A DNA stretch of 16,743 nt from an uncultured Oscillospiraceae bacterium (GCA_958366985.1 CATXDC010000027.1:1-16743), one strand, 5' to 3'. Shown: positions 1-7,722, numbered from the stretch's first letter. Notes: generated by a model not told the origin, from the sequence alone. Program-made: numbers and translations.

Positions 1-3000
1 ATTTTCTGCTTAGAAAAATCGTCCCAATAACTTATACTATCCTGAGTTTCAAACCATTTATTATTGGTCTTTTTTCGGGATTTGACGATTTCGCCATTTA
101 TAGTATATTGCTTACCGGACTGTTCAAGACGCTCAATTCCAAAAGAAAGGAGATACTCTTTTACAGCAGGATAGTCATCAATGTTATAGTTTTTACTTGG
201 GAAAGTAGCTATAATATACTGATCAGCAAAATCAAAGCCGTAGCGTTTGATATCTCTGCCTCTAAGAATCGGTCGTATAATTTCGGCACTCTTTGGGTCA
301 GCAGATATCAGTTCGTCCTTTTTCTTTCGATCAATGATGAATGCTTCATTGTAACCTGTCAAAATGCCACGGTAAATTTTAATATTCCAGTCTTTCAGAG
401 GAGTTCCAATGCTCTCAATTTTCCTCTTAATAGACTGCTCGACAGGAGAAAGGATCACCCAGCTGCCGGAACTGTCGAAACGATTGCTGACAGCGTGCTG
501 TCGAACATAATCGCTCAAATTATTTCGCCAGTCTGAGCCTTTGATTATGCAGGATAATGTATTAAACTGATTTTCGGCTTTGCGATAAATCAGAATATTA
601 ACGTCAACAGTGACTTTCTGGAACACCTTTTCTCCAGAAAAGTCGATAAGCTGTACCGGGTCGGTTTTGGTAACCAGAAAATTACGTAAAGCTTCGCCGT
701 AGCCTGCCCTCATCCACTTGTTAGAAGAAATATAAGCAAGCATTCCATTCTTTTTCAGTAGTTTATAGGCAAGCTCATAAAACAGGCAATATATATCGCC
801 TGAACGTACATATGTAGCATAATTCATTTTGGCAAGCGCATCTGCGCCATTGTTCATTTTCTGAAGCTGTATGTACGGGGGATTACCTATAACAATATCA
901 AATCCTGTAAACTTCCCGTTTTCATCTATTACCTCCGGGAACTCTATAGCCCACTCAATTGCATTATCAAACTTATTAGCTGAATCTTTCTTATCTTCTA
1001 GGTGCTGCTGAGCGTCATTATAGAACAAATTGTCTTTTATCTGCTTTATTTTGGCAATTATCTGCTTCTTCTTAAATTTATCAGAGCAGCTTTTATATTC
1101 CTTAACAGAATTACGATATTCCCTGAGTGAAGCTAAGTCGGAAGAATCTACCTCGCTTGAATTCTTGTTGGACTTAATGATACTTTCTCCAACTTCAAAT
1201 TTAGCATAATATGTAAGCGAGTTACCGGTTTTGATATTTATATCAATATTCGGGAGTGTTTCCATTACTCCGTTGTCATAATATGCGTTTTTCAGCAGCT
1301 CAATCCATAAGCGAAGTTGACATATAGACACAGCTGTCACATTGATATCAGATCCGAACAGACAGTTTTCGATTATCGTGCGCTTCTCATTAAACAAAGT
1401 TCCCTGAATCTCGCGGGATTCATTGCTCTTTCTCTTATAAACAAAAGGTGAACCATCGCCATACTTTATGCAAAGGACATCTTTCTCTACGAAAATCTGG
1501 CAATCTTTCAGCAGCTTGTCCGTTCCATAAATAAAGAGAACCTCACATTCCTTTTTTGCTGCAATTAGGTAATTCAGAGCGGATACCAGAAAATGTCCCG
1601 ATCCTACCGATGGGTCACATATGGTTATTGAGTTAATAATCTCATTGACGCGTTTTCTCTGCTCAAGCGTGTCAAGCTTATTGCGGATATCCACCAACGA
1701 GCCACACTTCCAGCCCATTTCAATATTTACTTTTTGCAAAACGGTTTTCTCAACTGTTTCTTTTGCAAGGTAATCTGTAATCACGGAAGGTGTATAGGTG
1801 GAACCGTCACGATAACCATTCAGTTTTTCGAATATAAGTCCAAGAACGGCTGCGTCAAGGATTTCACGAGAACTGTTTTCATCAACATTTGCTTCATCAG
1901 ACGCAAAATTATAGCTGTTAAGGAAATCAATGATATAGGTAAGAATATCCGGATCTTTCTTTATCTTTTTGCCAAGCACAGATGAAGAATAAAGACGAAT
2001 AGGTTCATTCTTTAATTCACTGATCATTATACCATTGTGATATACACCCTGCCCTGTTTCAATGTCCTGTTTCTCAAACAGGGAACTATTAAGGTAGGGG
2101 ATTTCCGAAAACTGATTGAAGAAAATGTTTTCTTCCCGTTTCTTTTTGCCGAGTACTTCAAAGAATAGACATTCAAGATCTTCAAAGCTCTGAATTTTCT
2201 CGTTATCAAGAATGTGATATGCGGATTCGTCGGAATTGAAAGAAATAAGCTGCCCCTCAAAAAGTTTTATAAAAAGCAGTCTGTTTATCCATATTATTAC
2301 CAGTTCAAAAATACGCTGGTCAATCTCAGACTCGGGTGTATCTTTCTTGTTGAGAAGCCTGTTTATCTGGAAGGACAGTGAATTCGTGATACTAGTATCT
2401 ATCTCTACCAAAACACGATTATCCTTTTCAACCTCCTTTAAACCCATGATATAAAGAAGCTCATGATAGAATTTTTCATTTAGCTTATGTGGTTCATAAT
2501 TAAATTTTATCCTTGTTTTTGTAAGGTAATCAGGAGATAGAATTTTGAAAATAGTACTGAGTTGGGATTTACTTCTTCCTGCTTCCTCAACATTAAAATA
2601 AAGATATTCCAGCTTTTCGTTAACATTCATTTCATCAAAATACTGACGCAGTTCCTCGTAAAATGCCGCTGTATCATCTTTATAAGGGCGCTGACCATTT
2701 TTATACTGATAAAAAGCATGTTCGATTTTTCCATCTGTTATGCTATGAATTTTGTTAATATCAAACAGAAACCAATTTATGCCATCAGTAACAATAAGCC
2801 TTCTAAGCTGGCACTTGGTGAAAATCATTGCTTTTGACTTGGTCGTATCAACAGCGCGTTCAAGATAATAATATGCTGCTTCATGGAATGCCTTGCGGTT
2901 AATGTTGGATTCAGTTATCATTTCGGCTTTATTGCTGGGAGCTTTGGTTTCGATAATAACCAAAAGATCATCATTTTCCTTTATAGCACTATCAATGTTT

Positions 3001-3224
3001 CCGTCAGTATTTATAGTATATTTCGACTCACTAAAAAAGTTCATTCTCAGGAAATCGTTAATGATATTTTTTATATGCTCCTCATTTTCATTAGCCAGGG
3101 AAGCTTTTTTGATCTTTTCAAGATAGGATTGATAATTAGCACGGAAATTTGCATATTCCTCCGCAGATAGTGCTTTTTTCGATAAACCAAGCTTTTCAGT
3201 ATCTGATAAATGAAGTGCTGACAT
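1..3224 (-). CDS. Type IIG restriction-modification enzyme, Eco57I/TaqI-like, C-terminus beyond window
   Basis: A single chain that should both cut DNA and methylate adenine-N6 at the same recognition site. Reading the minus strand from the ATG at 3224 gives 1074 uninterrupted residues; I checked this frame codon by codon and found no stop. An HsdR-N-like PD-(D/E)XK nuclease is suggested by D78 and E92-T-K94. The methyltransferase core shows motif I (D537-PSVGSG) and motif IV (N781-PPY). A TaqI-C-like specificity region follows (YRG at 951-953, GRDIKRY at 989-995, WFETQD at 1057-1062), and the reading frame leaves the window there. An AGGAGG lies 9 nt before the ATG and a consensus-like promoter precedes it. 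It lies outside the proposed mobile element. BREX PglX is a relative, but no BREX partner is visible. The family call is firm; the recognition sequence cannot be read. Confidence 0.9.
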   Translation of the reverse strand, partial: MSALHLSDTEKLGLSKKALSAEEYANFRANYQSYLEKIKKASLANENEEHIKNIINDFLRMNFFSESKYTINTDGNIDSAIKENDDLLVIIETKAPSNKAEMITESNINRKAFHEAAYYYLERAVDTTKSKAMIFTKCQLRRLIVTDGINWFLFDINKIHSITDGKIEHAFYQYKNGQRPYKDDTAAFYEELRQYFDEMNVNEKLEYLYFNVEEAGRSKSQLSTIFKILSPDYLTKTRIKFNYEPHKLNEKFYHELLYIMGLKEVEKDNRVLVEIDTSITNSLSFQINRLLNKKDTPESEIDQRIFELVIIWINRLLFIKLFEGQLISFNSDESAYHILDNEKIQSFEDLECLFFEVLGKKKREENIFFNQFSEIPYLNSSLFEKQDIETGQGVYHNGIMISELKNEPIRLYSSSVLGKKIKKDPDILTYIIDFLNSYNFASDEANVDENSSREILDAAVLGLIFEKLNGYRDGSTYTPSVITDYLAKETVEKTVLQKVNIEMGWKCGSLVDIRNKLDTLEQRKRVNEIINSITICDPSVGSGHFLVSALNYLIAAKKECEVLFIYGTDKLLKDCQIFVEKDVLCIKYGDGSPFVYKRKSNESREIQGTLFNEKRTIIENCLFGSDINVTAVSICQLRLWIELLKNAYYDNGVMETLPNIDINIKTGNSLTYYAKFEVGESIIKSNKNSSEVDSSDLASLREYRNSVKEYKSCSDKFKKKQIIAKIKQIKDNLFYNDAQQHLEDKKDSANKFDNAIEWAIEFPEVIDENGKFTGFDIVIGNPPYIQLQKMNNGADALAKMNYATYVRSGDIYCLFYELAYKLLKKNGMLAYISSNKWMRAGYGEALRNFLVTKTDPVQLIDFSGEKVFQKVTVDVNILIYRKAENQFNTLSCIIKGSDWRNNLSDYVRQHAVSNRFDSSGSWVILSPVEQSIKRKIESIGTPLKDWNIKIYRGILTGYNEAFIIDRKKKDELISADPKSAEIIRPILRGRDIKRYGFDFADQYIIATFPSKNYNIDDYPAVKEYLLSFGIERLEQSGKQYTINGEIVKSRKKTNNKWFETQDSISYWDDFSKQK

Positions 3225-3272
3225 TTAAATAATCCTCCTGCCGAAATTATATGTATCTTTTTTCTAATCAAC

Positions 3273-3301
3273 ATTATACCACATTATTAAAGTCAAGTCA
3301 A
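3273..3301 (-). promoter_or_regulatory. Promoter of the type IIG enzyme
   Basis: On the minus strand, TTGACT (3301-3296) and TATAAT (3278-3273) are separated by exactly 17 bp, about 50 bp upstream of the type IIG start codon. The AGGAGG ribosome binding site is at 3239-3234. Close to sigma-A consensus; no operator was recognised. Confidence 0.75.
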
Positions 3302-3446
3302 CAGTTCTGACAGCAAAAGAATGATTTTTTACCATGTGCATCTTAGAACTTCTGCCCATTCAATTTAATACATTTTTTCAACTAAACTTGCTTAATATCA
3401 AAATAACCGTCGCATCTGTCGCAATCGTCGCGGCAAAAAAAGCATC

Positions 3447-3464
3447 GGCAACAATTTGGCAACA
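3447..3464 (+). repeat. Tandem heptamer pair GGCAACA-N4-GGCAACA
   Basis: Two perfect copies of GGCAACA are separated by ATTT, giving an 11-bp period (about one helical turn). The same 7-4-7 layout recurs with other heptamers at 3637, 16410, 16601 and 16660. It resembles arm-type integrase binding sites (inference). It lies outside the proposed left core repeat, so it may belong to a neighbouring or former element. Confidence 0.6.
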
Positions 3465-3565
3465 TTTTTTCTTTCAGCAAATATATTTCATATAATTCAA
3501 ATAAAAGAATGGCTTAACAATGCGGGTTTGTAAACTCAGAAAATGTAGAGAAACCTTAAGAAAGA

Positions 3566-3579
3566 CGAGTGGGAATAAT
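3566..3579 (+). repeat. Left 14-bp direct repeat, candidate attL core
   Basis: CGAGTGGGAATAAT occurs here and again, identical and in the same orientation, at 16529-16542. The two copies bracket the excisionase, integrase, mob and hsd genes. A direct repeat flanking a tyrosine-integrase module is expected for att core sites. Alternatively these could be Int arm sites, because flanking bases diverge immediately. Confidence 0.5.
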
Positions 3580-3636
3580 GGAATTTTCAAGCAAGTGGCT
3601 TAACAGAGCCATTTACAAGACCATCTACCCCGATTC

Positions 3637-3654
3637 GATAGCAAAATGATAGCA
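3637..3654 (+). repeat. Tandem heptamer pair GATAGCA-N4-GATAGCA, left inner end
   Basis: Two perfect copies of GATAGCA are separated by AAAT (11-bp period), 57 bp inside the left 14-bp repeat. The same heptamer occurs at the right inner end (16397-16427). This makes it a good candidate for the arm-type binding site of this element's integrase, whose N-terminus resembles an AP2-like arm-binding domain. Confidence 0.6.
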
Positions 3655-3715
3655 GGTGCAGACGCTTATTTGTTGTAAAACGAGCAAGCGGTTTGCAGGT
3701 GTATCCAAATAAATT

Positions 3716-3753
3716 AGGCATTATCGACTTATGCAGTCGGTAATGCCTTTTTT
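3716..3753 (+). terminator. Intrinsic terminator facing the repressor gene
   Basis: A 13-bp stem (3716-3728 with 3736-3748, one G-T wobble) with a 7-nt loop is followed by six T on the plus strand, ending next to the repressor stop codon. Rightward transcription entering from the element end would stop here before running antisense into the repressor. On the minus strand the stem is followed only by a looser T-rich stretch, so it may also serve the repressor gene weakly. Confidence 0.75.
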
Positions 3754-3754
3754 G

Positions 3755-4246
3755 TTATTCTTCAGTTTTGCGCTTTACACTTAGCTCTTTGTGAAATTGC
3801 TCTGCCCTTGGAAGCGGATAACGATAGCGCCACTGGTCGTATTCCTCTTTTGTTATTTCACCGTTGTGCCATTTCTCCGCTTCACGCTGCCAAGCTGTGA
3901 ACATCTCGAACATTTTCATGTACTCTTTGCTGTTCTTGTTCAACCGGATAACTGGCTCGCCGTCAACTTCGTCAATTTTAAATCCGTACAAATCCTCTAG
4001 CGCAAACAGCGTGTGCATAACTCCGATGTAGCTCTCAATGTCGGGAACATTAAGCGCAGCCGGAGATACATTCAACGCTTCGGCTATCTTCTCCGTCTGC
4101 TCTGCTTTCGGGACGCGGGTTCCGCTCTCATACTGCGCCATGCGAATATCGGCAGTCTTTTCCGGCAATCCCGAGGATATGCCAAGCCACTTCTGCGTCA
4201 TGCCGCGTAAATTGCGTATAAATCGTATTCTTTCACCTATTGCCAT
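3755..4246 (-). CDS. Cro/CI-type (XRE) transcriptional repressor of the element
   Basis: A 163-residue DNA-binding regulator likely to hold the element dormant. The N-terminal helix-turn-helix spans roughly residues 4-65 (GERIRFIRNLRGMTQKWLG, then AQYESGTRVPK and EKIAEALNVSP), typical of the Cro/CI superfamily. The remainder (SYIGVMHTLFALEDLYGF, then an acidic and aromatic helical region) matches the C-terminal part I recall from repressors beside integrases in Clostridia elements. I chose the ATG at 4246: GAGGAG lies 9 nt before it, whereas the in-frame ATG at 4255 abuts that sequence directly. The gene diverges from the excisionase-integrase operon, the usual switch arrangement. There is no visible peptidase domain or RecA-cleavage motif, so how it is induced is unknown. 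Confidence 0.85.
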   Translation of the reverse strand: MAIGERIRFIRNLRGMTQKWLGISSGLPEKTADIRMAQYESGTRVPKAEQTEKIAEALNVSPAALNVPDIESYIGVMHTLFALEDLYGFKIDEVDGEPVIRLNKNSKEYMKMFEMFTAWQREAEKWHNGEITKEEYDQWRYRYPLPRAEQFHKELSVKRKTEE

Positions 4247-4272
4247 ACAAATCATCTCCTCTGATACATATT

Positions 4273-4301
4273 AGTATAGCATAAAGGTTTAAGATAGTCA
4301 A
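4273..4301 (-). promoter_or_regulatory. Promoter of the repressor gene
   Basis: On the minus strand, TTGACT (4301-4296) and TATACT (4278-4273) are 17 bp apart, 27 bp from the chosen start codon. It is back to back with the excisionase promoter. Confidence 0.7.
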
Positions 4302-4343
4302 TAGAAAATAAGCAGATATGTTTAATTTTCTTTCAAAAAGCTA

Positions 4344-4372
4344 TTGACAAAAGCAAATTTGTTTAGTATAAT
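4344..4372 (+). promoter_or_regulatory. Perfect consensus promoter of the xis-int-mob operon
   Basis: TTGACA (4344-4349) and TATAAT (4367-4372) with 17-bp spacing: an exact sigma-A consensus. Such a strong promoter in front of an excision gene implies tight repression. A TGTTTAG half-site (4360-4366) directly abuts the -10 box. Confidence 0.85.
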
Positions 4373-4386
4373 ACAATATAGGAAAT

Positions 4387-4404
4387 CTAAACATAATTGT
4401 TTAG
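4387..4404. promoter_or_regulatory. Candidate repressor operator, CTAAACA-N4-TGTTTAG
   Basis: A perfect 7-bp inverted repeat with a TAAT centre sits just downstream of the expected transcription start of the operon. Further TGTTTA half-sites occur at 4319-4324 and 4360-4366. The dyad and its position suit binding by the divergently encoded Cro/CI-type repressor; that pairing is inference. Confidence 0.6.
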
Positions 4405-4421
4405 TGAAAGGAGGTGAAAAT

Positions 4422-4628
4422 ATGTCCAAGTCTATTTTTATGAGAGTAGATGAAGTTGCGGAAATCCTCGATGTTTCCGAGGCATACGCCTATAAGCTCA
4501 TCAGAAGGCTCAACAAGGAGCTTGCGAAAACAGGCTGTATCACAATTTCAGGGAGAATTGACAGGAACTTTTTCATGGAACAGTTCTACCACTCAAACAA
4601 ACTGCCGAACGATAAGGAGAGTGATTAA
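4422..4628 (+). CDS. xis: Excisionase-like small HTH protein
   Basis: A 68-residue protein with an excisionase or MerR-like winged helix-turn-helix: an N-terminal FMRVDEVAEILDVSEAYAYKLIRRLNKEL segment carries the recognition helix, followed by a basic turn with GRIDRNFF as the likely wing. Proteins of this size directly upstream of a tyrosine integrase normally bend att DNA and tip recombination towards excision. The ATG at 4422 has an ideal AAAGGAGGTG 6 nt upstream; a longer in-frame extension reaches back into the promoter and is rejected. Two bases separate it from the integrase ATG, so the two are co-translated. A purely regulatory role is possible, but the context favours excisionase. 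Confidence 0.8.
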   Translation: MSKSIFMRVDEVAEILDVSEAYAYKLIRRLNKELAKTGCITISGRIDRNFFMEQFYHSNKLPNDKESD

Positions 4629-4630
4629 AC

Positions 4631-5722
4631 ATGGCAGCTTTCAAGGACAAGAATAACGGCTCCTGGTACGTTCAGTTCCGCTATGTTGACTGGAAAGGCG
4701 AACGACAGCAAAAGCTGAAGCGTGGTTTTAAGACCAAGCACGAAGCACTTGACTGGGAACGCGAGTTCCTTATGCAGAAGAAATCAGACCCCAACATGAC
4801 CTTTGAGAGCTTCGTAAAACTCTATGAAAAGGACGTAAAGCCCCGCCTGAAGCTAAATACATGGCTCAGCAAGGAATCGGTCATTCAACAGAAAATACTT
4901 CCCTATTTTGCGAAAAGGAAGCTGTCTGAAATAACCGCCAAAAACGTGATAGACTGGCAGAACGAAATAAGGCTGCTAACCGACAGCAAGGGAGAGCCTT
5001 ACTCTCCTACATATCTGAAAACGATACACAATCAGCTGAGCTGCCTTTTCAATCATGCGGTCAAATATTACGGACTCACCACAAATCCGGCTGCCAAAGC
5101 AGGAAACATGGGTAAGGAAGAACGCCGGGATATAATCTTCTGGACCTCGGAGGAATATAAGAAATTTTCCGAGGCGGTCATGGACAAGTCGCTTTCATTC
5201 TATGCGTTTGAAATGCTGTATTGGTGCGGTATCCGCGAGGGTGAACTGCTTGCGCTCACCCCGGACGATTTTGATTTCAATGCGAAAACCGTAACTATTA
5301 ACAAGTCATATCAGCGAATCCACAAGGAGGACGTGATAACCTCGCCGAAAACCAAGAAAAGTAACCGCACCATTGTAATGCCGGATATTCTCTGCGAGGA
5401 AATGCAAGAGTACATAGGACTGTTCTATAAACTTGAGAAAAGCGACCGTCTGTTTCCTATCACGAAGCATTATCTCAAGCATGAAATGGAACGAGGAAGC
5501 AGAATTGCAGGCGTAAAGCGAATTAAAATCCACAACTTGCGGCATAGCGCTATTTCACTGCTGATTGAAATGGGATTCTCCGCTGTGGCAATTGCAGAGC
5601 GTGTGGGACATGAGAGTATTGACATAACTTACAGATACGCTCATATGTTCCCCTCCACGCAGACGGAAATGGCAAACAAACTGAACAGTATACAAAAGGA
5701 GCGTGATGAAAATGTCTGCTAA
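4631..5722 (+). CDS. int: Tyrosine site-specific integrase
   Basis: A 363-residue tyrosine recombinase that should integrate and excise the element. Residues about 8-48 (GSWYVQFRYVDWKGE, then GFKTKHEALDWERE) resemble the AP2-like arm-binding domain; about 55-150 is the SAM-like core-binding domain; about 170-350 is catalytic. Catalytic residues are visible: R202 in CGIREGE, H301-N-L-R304, H327 in VGHES and Y336 in YRYAH. The length is normal for Tn916/ICE-type integrases and nothing is broken. The start follows AAGGAGAG and is 2 nt after the excisionase stop. The 3' end overlaps the next gene. Arm-type repeats at both element ends fit its N-terminal domain. Confidence 0.95.
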   Translation: MAAFKDKNNGSWYVQFRYVDWKGERQQKLKRGFKTKHEALDWEREFLMQKKSDPNMTFESFVKLYEKDVKPRLKLNTWLSKESVIQQKILPYFAKRKLSEITAKNVIDWQNEIRLLTDSKGEPYSPTYLKTIHNQLSCLFNHAVKYYGLTTNPAAKAGNMGKEERRDIIFWTSEEYKKFSEAVMDKSLSFYAFEMLYWCGIREGELLALTPDDFDFNAKTVTINKSYQRIHKEDVITSPKTKKSNRTIVMPDILCEEMQEYIGLFYKLEKSDRLFPITKHYLKHEMERGSRIAGVKRIKIHNLRHSAISLLIEMGFSAVAIAERVGHESIDITYRYAHMFPSTQTEMANKLNSIQKERDENVC

Positions 5723-6035
5723 ATCTCTTGACCACAAGGGACGATTTCGGGGAAAAATCGTATCGTTCCGCTGCTCAGAGGAGGAAAACGCTGCGCTTGA
5801 TACTGCGGTACAGCTTTCGGGGCTTACCAAGCAGGACTACATAATATACCGCGTCCTCGGACGGGAAATCATTGTTCAGCCAAATCCGAGAGTTTACAAG
5901 GCTCTGAAAGATAAACTTGCAATGGTTCTTAACGAGTTGAGAAAGAACGAATCTACCGCAGAAAACAGCGACCTGCTTGATACTATCAACCTCATAACTG
6001 CTACGCTTGGTGGCATAAAAGGCGGTGAGGAATGA
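5706..6035 (+). CDS. MobC-like relaxosome accessory protein
   Basis: A 109-residue basic protein. Residues about 14-50 (GKIVSFRCSEEENAALDTAV, then SGLTKQDYIIYRVLG) have the look of a ribbon-helix-helix DNA-binding domain with the one-strand-two-helix pattern seen in MobC proteins. The C-terminal half is helical (ALKDKLAMVLNELRK). Such proteins bind oriT and help the relaxase open the strands. The gene overlaps the integrase end by 17 bp. Starts at 5703 (GTG), 5706 and 5712 (ATG) are all possible; AAAGGAG at 5695-5701 lies 4 nt before 5706 and 10 nt before 5712. Its stop overlaps the next start as ATGA. Identification is by pattern and context, since the relaxase is two genes away. Confidence 0.65.
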   Translation: MKMSAKSLDHKGRFRGKIVSFRCSEEENAALDTAVQLSGLTKQDYIIYRVLGREIIVQPNPRVYKALKDKLAMVLNELRKNESTAENSDLLDTINLITATLGGIKGGEE

Positions 6036-7174
6036 TGTACAAAAATGAAAAGACTGCGCCTTATGCACCTACGGCAATAGGTGCGGAGCAGTCTAATCAA
6101 ACCTCTAACAGTAACATTATAGCAGAAAACTCCGAAGATTTCAAGGGCGAAGATATAAATTATCAGGAAATTATGCGCAGAATGGCTGATCCTTATTATA
6201 TCCACGTCATGACATTGAGCGAGCTGTTTGATACCGTTTACAAGACAAGGCAGCCGATTATTGACGGTCTGCTTTATGCGGGAGTTTACCTGTTTGTTGG
6301 CGCGCCAAAGATAGGAAAGAGCTTCCTTATGGCGCAGCTTGCTTATCATGTCAGCATGGGTAAACCGATGTGGGAATACAATGTCCACAAATGTGACGTT
6401 GCCTATTTTGCGTTGGAAGACGATTTCGCAAGAATACAGAAACGGCTGTATCGTATGTTCGGCAGCGAGAAAAACGACAATCTTCTGTTTGCTACCAAGA
6501 TTGACAGTATCAACGGAGTTCTTGAACAGCAGCTCAGCAGTTTTCAGCAGGAGCACTCAAGCGTAAAGCTCATAATCATTGATACGCTGCAAAAAATCCG
6601 TGAATCCAACAGCGACTATAATTACGGAAACGACTATCAGGCAATTTCAAAGCTGAAGGAGTTTGCAGACAGTCACAATTTATGTATGCTTCTGGTTCAT
6701 CACACACGCAAACAGAAGTCCGATGATAATTTCGATATGATTTCCGGAACGAACGGACTGCTGGGAGCGGCTGATGGTGCGTTTATCCTTTATAAAGACA
6801 AGCGCACGGCCAATACGGCTACTCTTGAAATCTCCGGGCGCGACCAGCAGGAGCAGAAGCTGATACTCATAAAAAATCAGGACACGCTTTATTGGGAGCT
6901 TCAGCGAAAAGAAACAGAACTCTGGCAGGATCCTCCAGAACCGCTGCTGGAGAAAATCTCAAAATTCGTTACGGCTGACAATCCCGATTGGGCAGGAACT
7001 GCAACCGAGCTTCTTGAGAAAACAGACGCAGATATTCCCGTAAACTCAATCACGAAAAGGCTGAACGTTAACGCAGGCAGACTTTTCAATGAGTACGGCA
7101 TAATCTACAAATGCAGCCGAACACATGACGGTCGCAGAATTGAGCTGCATTATCAGCTCCGTGACAGTTCGTGA
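6032..7174 (+). CDS. RepA-like AAA+ ATPase (AAA_25 type)
   Basis: A 380-residue RecA-fold ATPase resembling the hexameric RepA helicase of mobilizable plasmids. Walker A is G90-APKIGKS97; Walker B is LIIID184 followed by TL. The downstream LLVHHTRKQK and GTNGLLGAADGAFIL segments are typical of the AAA_25/RepA group. The last 90 residues look like a winged-helix tail (SITKRLNVNAGRLFNEYGI). It would act in the cytoplasm on DNA, probably unwinding an origin when the element is circular. It overlaps the MobC-like gene by 4 bp (ATGA), so it is translationally coupled. The final codons run into the GTGACGG repeat array, which supplies the stop codon itself. A role in mobilization is the main alternative to replication. 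Confidence 0.8.
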   Translation: MMYKNEKTAPYAPTAIGAEQSNQTSNSNIIAENSEDFKGEDINYQEIMRRMADPYYIHVMTLSELFDTVYKTRQPIIDGLLYAGVYLFVGAPKIGKSFLMAQLAYHVSMGKPMWEYNVHKCDVAYFALEDDFARIQKRLYRMFGSEKNDNLLFATKIDSINGVLEQQLSSFQQEHSSVKLIIIDTLQKIRESNSDYNYGNDYQAISKLKEFADSHNLCMLLVHHTRKQKSDDNFDMISGTNGLLGAADGAFILYKDKRTANTATLEISGRDQQEQKLILIKNQDTLYWELQRKETELWQDPPEPLLEKISKFVTADNPDWAGTATELLEKTDADIPVNSITKRLNVNAGRLFNEYGIIYKCSRTHDGRRIELHYQLRDSS

Positions 7175-7243
7175 CGGCAGTGACGGTTTTGGTGACAGTG
7201 GCTCCGGTATCTAAAAACTGTCACAGCCGTCACAAACCGTCAC
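7161..7243. repeat. GTGACGG repeat array, four forward and three inverted copies
   Basis: Forward copies start at 7161 (GTGACAG), 7171, 7180 (both GTGACGG) and 7192 (GTGACAG). Inverted copies are CTGTCAC at 7218 and CCGTCAC at 7227 and 7237. Spacing is 9-12 bp, about one helical turn, and the two arms face each other across about 19 bp. It sits directly after a RepA-like gene, so an iteron-type origin or autoregulatory operator is plausible; the function is not shown. Confidence 0.75.
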
Positions 7244-7271
7244 GCAAATATTATTGGAAAGGAAAACTACT

Positions 7272-7568
7272 ATGAACGAAGAAATCCTAAATACATCAAT
7301 AGACCGCTGGGGAGAAGCCTGGCAGCGGTTCATGGAAACGAACTACCCCGATGAAATCCCTCCGCTGAAAGCAAACGGCAGGTGGGAGATAATCCCTCTA
7401 CTTATTGACCGTGAGGCATTGCAGATGTGGGAACTGCTCAGCAGGCAGTATGCTGAAAAAAATCCTCGCCCGAGGACTTTTGTTGAAATAGCTGCCTGGG
7501 AGAAAACTCGCTCGCTGGTGGTGGACCATGAGGTTATGGAGCAGATTGTTTTGCAGCTGAGAGGATAA
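7272..7568 (+). CDS. Small TnpV-like protein
   Basis: A 98-residue soluble protein with no signal or membrane segment, rich in aromatic and charged helices. Its pattern (W-x6-RFMETNYP, then NGRWEIIPLLIDREALQMWELL, then a tail with AAWEKTR) loosely follows TnpV, a small protein of unknown function found in Tn4451-type elements. This is a pattern impression and not a firm match. The ATG at 7272 is preceded by GGAAAGGA; an in-frame TTG at 7254 is upstream of that ribosome binding site and is rejected. It is the last gene before the terminator at 7574. Confidence 0.5.
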   Translation: MNEEILNTSIDRWGEAWQRFMETNYPDEIPPLKANGRWEIIPLLIDREALQMWELLSRQYAEKNPRPRTFVEIAAWEKTRSLVVDHEVMEQIVLQLRG

Positions 7569-7573
7569 GCCAT

Positions 7574-7607
7574 AAAACAGTGGCGGTGCAAAATCCGCTG
7601 CTGTTTT
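7574..7607 (+). terminator. Terminator ending the xis-int-mob-AAA operon
   Basis: A 13-bp stem (7574-7586 with 7595-7607, including two G-T wobbles) has an 8-nt loop. The 3' arm ends in TTTT. It begins 5 bp after the TnpV-like stop codon. Confidence 0.65.
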
Positions 7608-7679
7608 CATTTCAGCGATTCTCGCTTTTCCTAATTTTTGCGATTTTCGCAGAAATTAAAATCTGCTTATTTTTCAGTT

Positions 7680-7708
7680 TTGAAAAAATCGGGGTTTCAG
7701 GGTATACT
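7680..7708 (+). promoter_or_regulatory. Relaxase promoter overlapping the candidate oriT
   Basis: TTGAAA (7680-7685) and TATACT (7703-7708) are 17 bp apart. The -10 box lies in the loop of the TCAGGG/CCCTGA hairpin, so a relaxase bound there would block its own transcription, as described for MobM of pMV158. Confidence 0.6.
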
Positions 7709-7722
7709 CTCCCTGACGAAAT

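Larger units (their letters stand above)
3302..3715. other. Gene-free junction between the type IIG gene and the mobile element
   Basis: No credible reading frame is present; for example the ATG near 3509 is followed by a stop after one codon. The stretch holds a GGCAACA tandem pair (3447-3464), the decamer AACAATGCGG (3516-3525, also at 16566-16575), the 14-bp candidate att core (3566-3579), GCAAGTGGCTT (3591-3601, also at 16642-16652) and a GATAGCA tandem pair (3637-3654). Sharing several short words with the right end suggests both ends are attachment-site DNA and not decayed genes. Confidence 0.6.

Noticed and set aside
108..536. Plus-strand open frame of 142 codons
   Set aside because: It lies antisense to the specificity domain of the intact type IIG gene, lacks a ribosome binding site and resembles no protein.
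1..3224. BREX PglX
   Set aside because: An HsdR-N-like nuclease sits at the N-terminus and no pglZ, brxC or brxL is nearby, so a type IIG enzyme is the simpler reading.
3302..3565. Degraded gene or small protein in the left junction
   Set aside because: Stops occur in all frames at short intervals and no start with a ribosome binding site is seen; shared words with the right end favour att DNA.
5894..6556. Minus-strand open frame of 220 codons
   Set aside because: Antisense to the MobC-like and AAA+ genes, which have clear motifs and coupled starts; its composition looks like a reverse-strand shadow.
7161..7243. CRISPR-like array from the GTGACGG repeats
   Set aside because: Units are 7 bp with 2-5 bp gaps and inverted arms; there are no spacers and no cas gene in the window.
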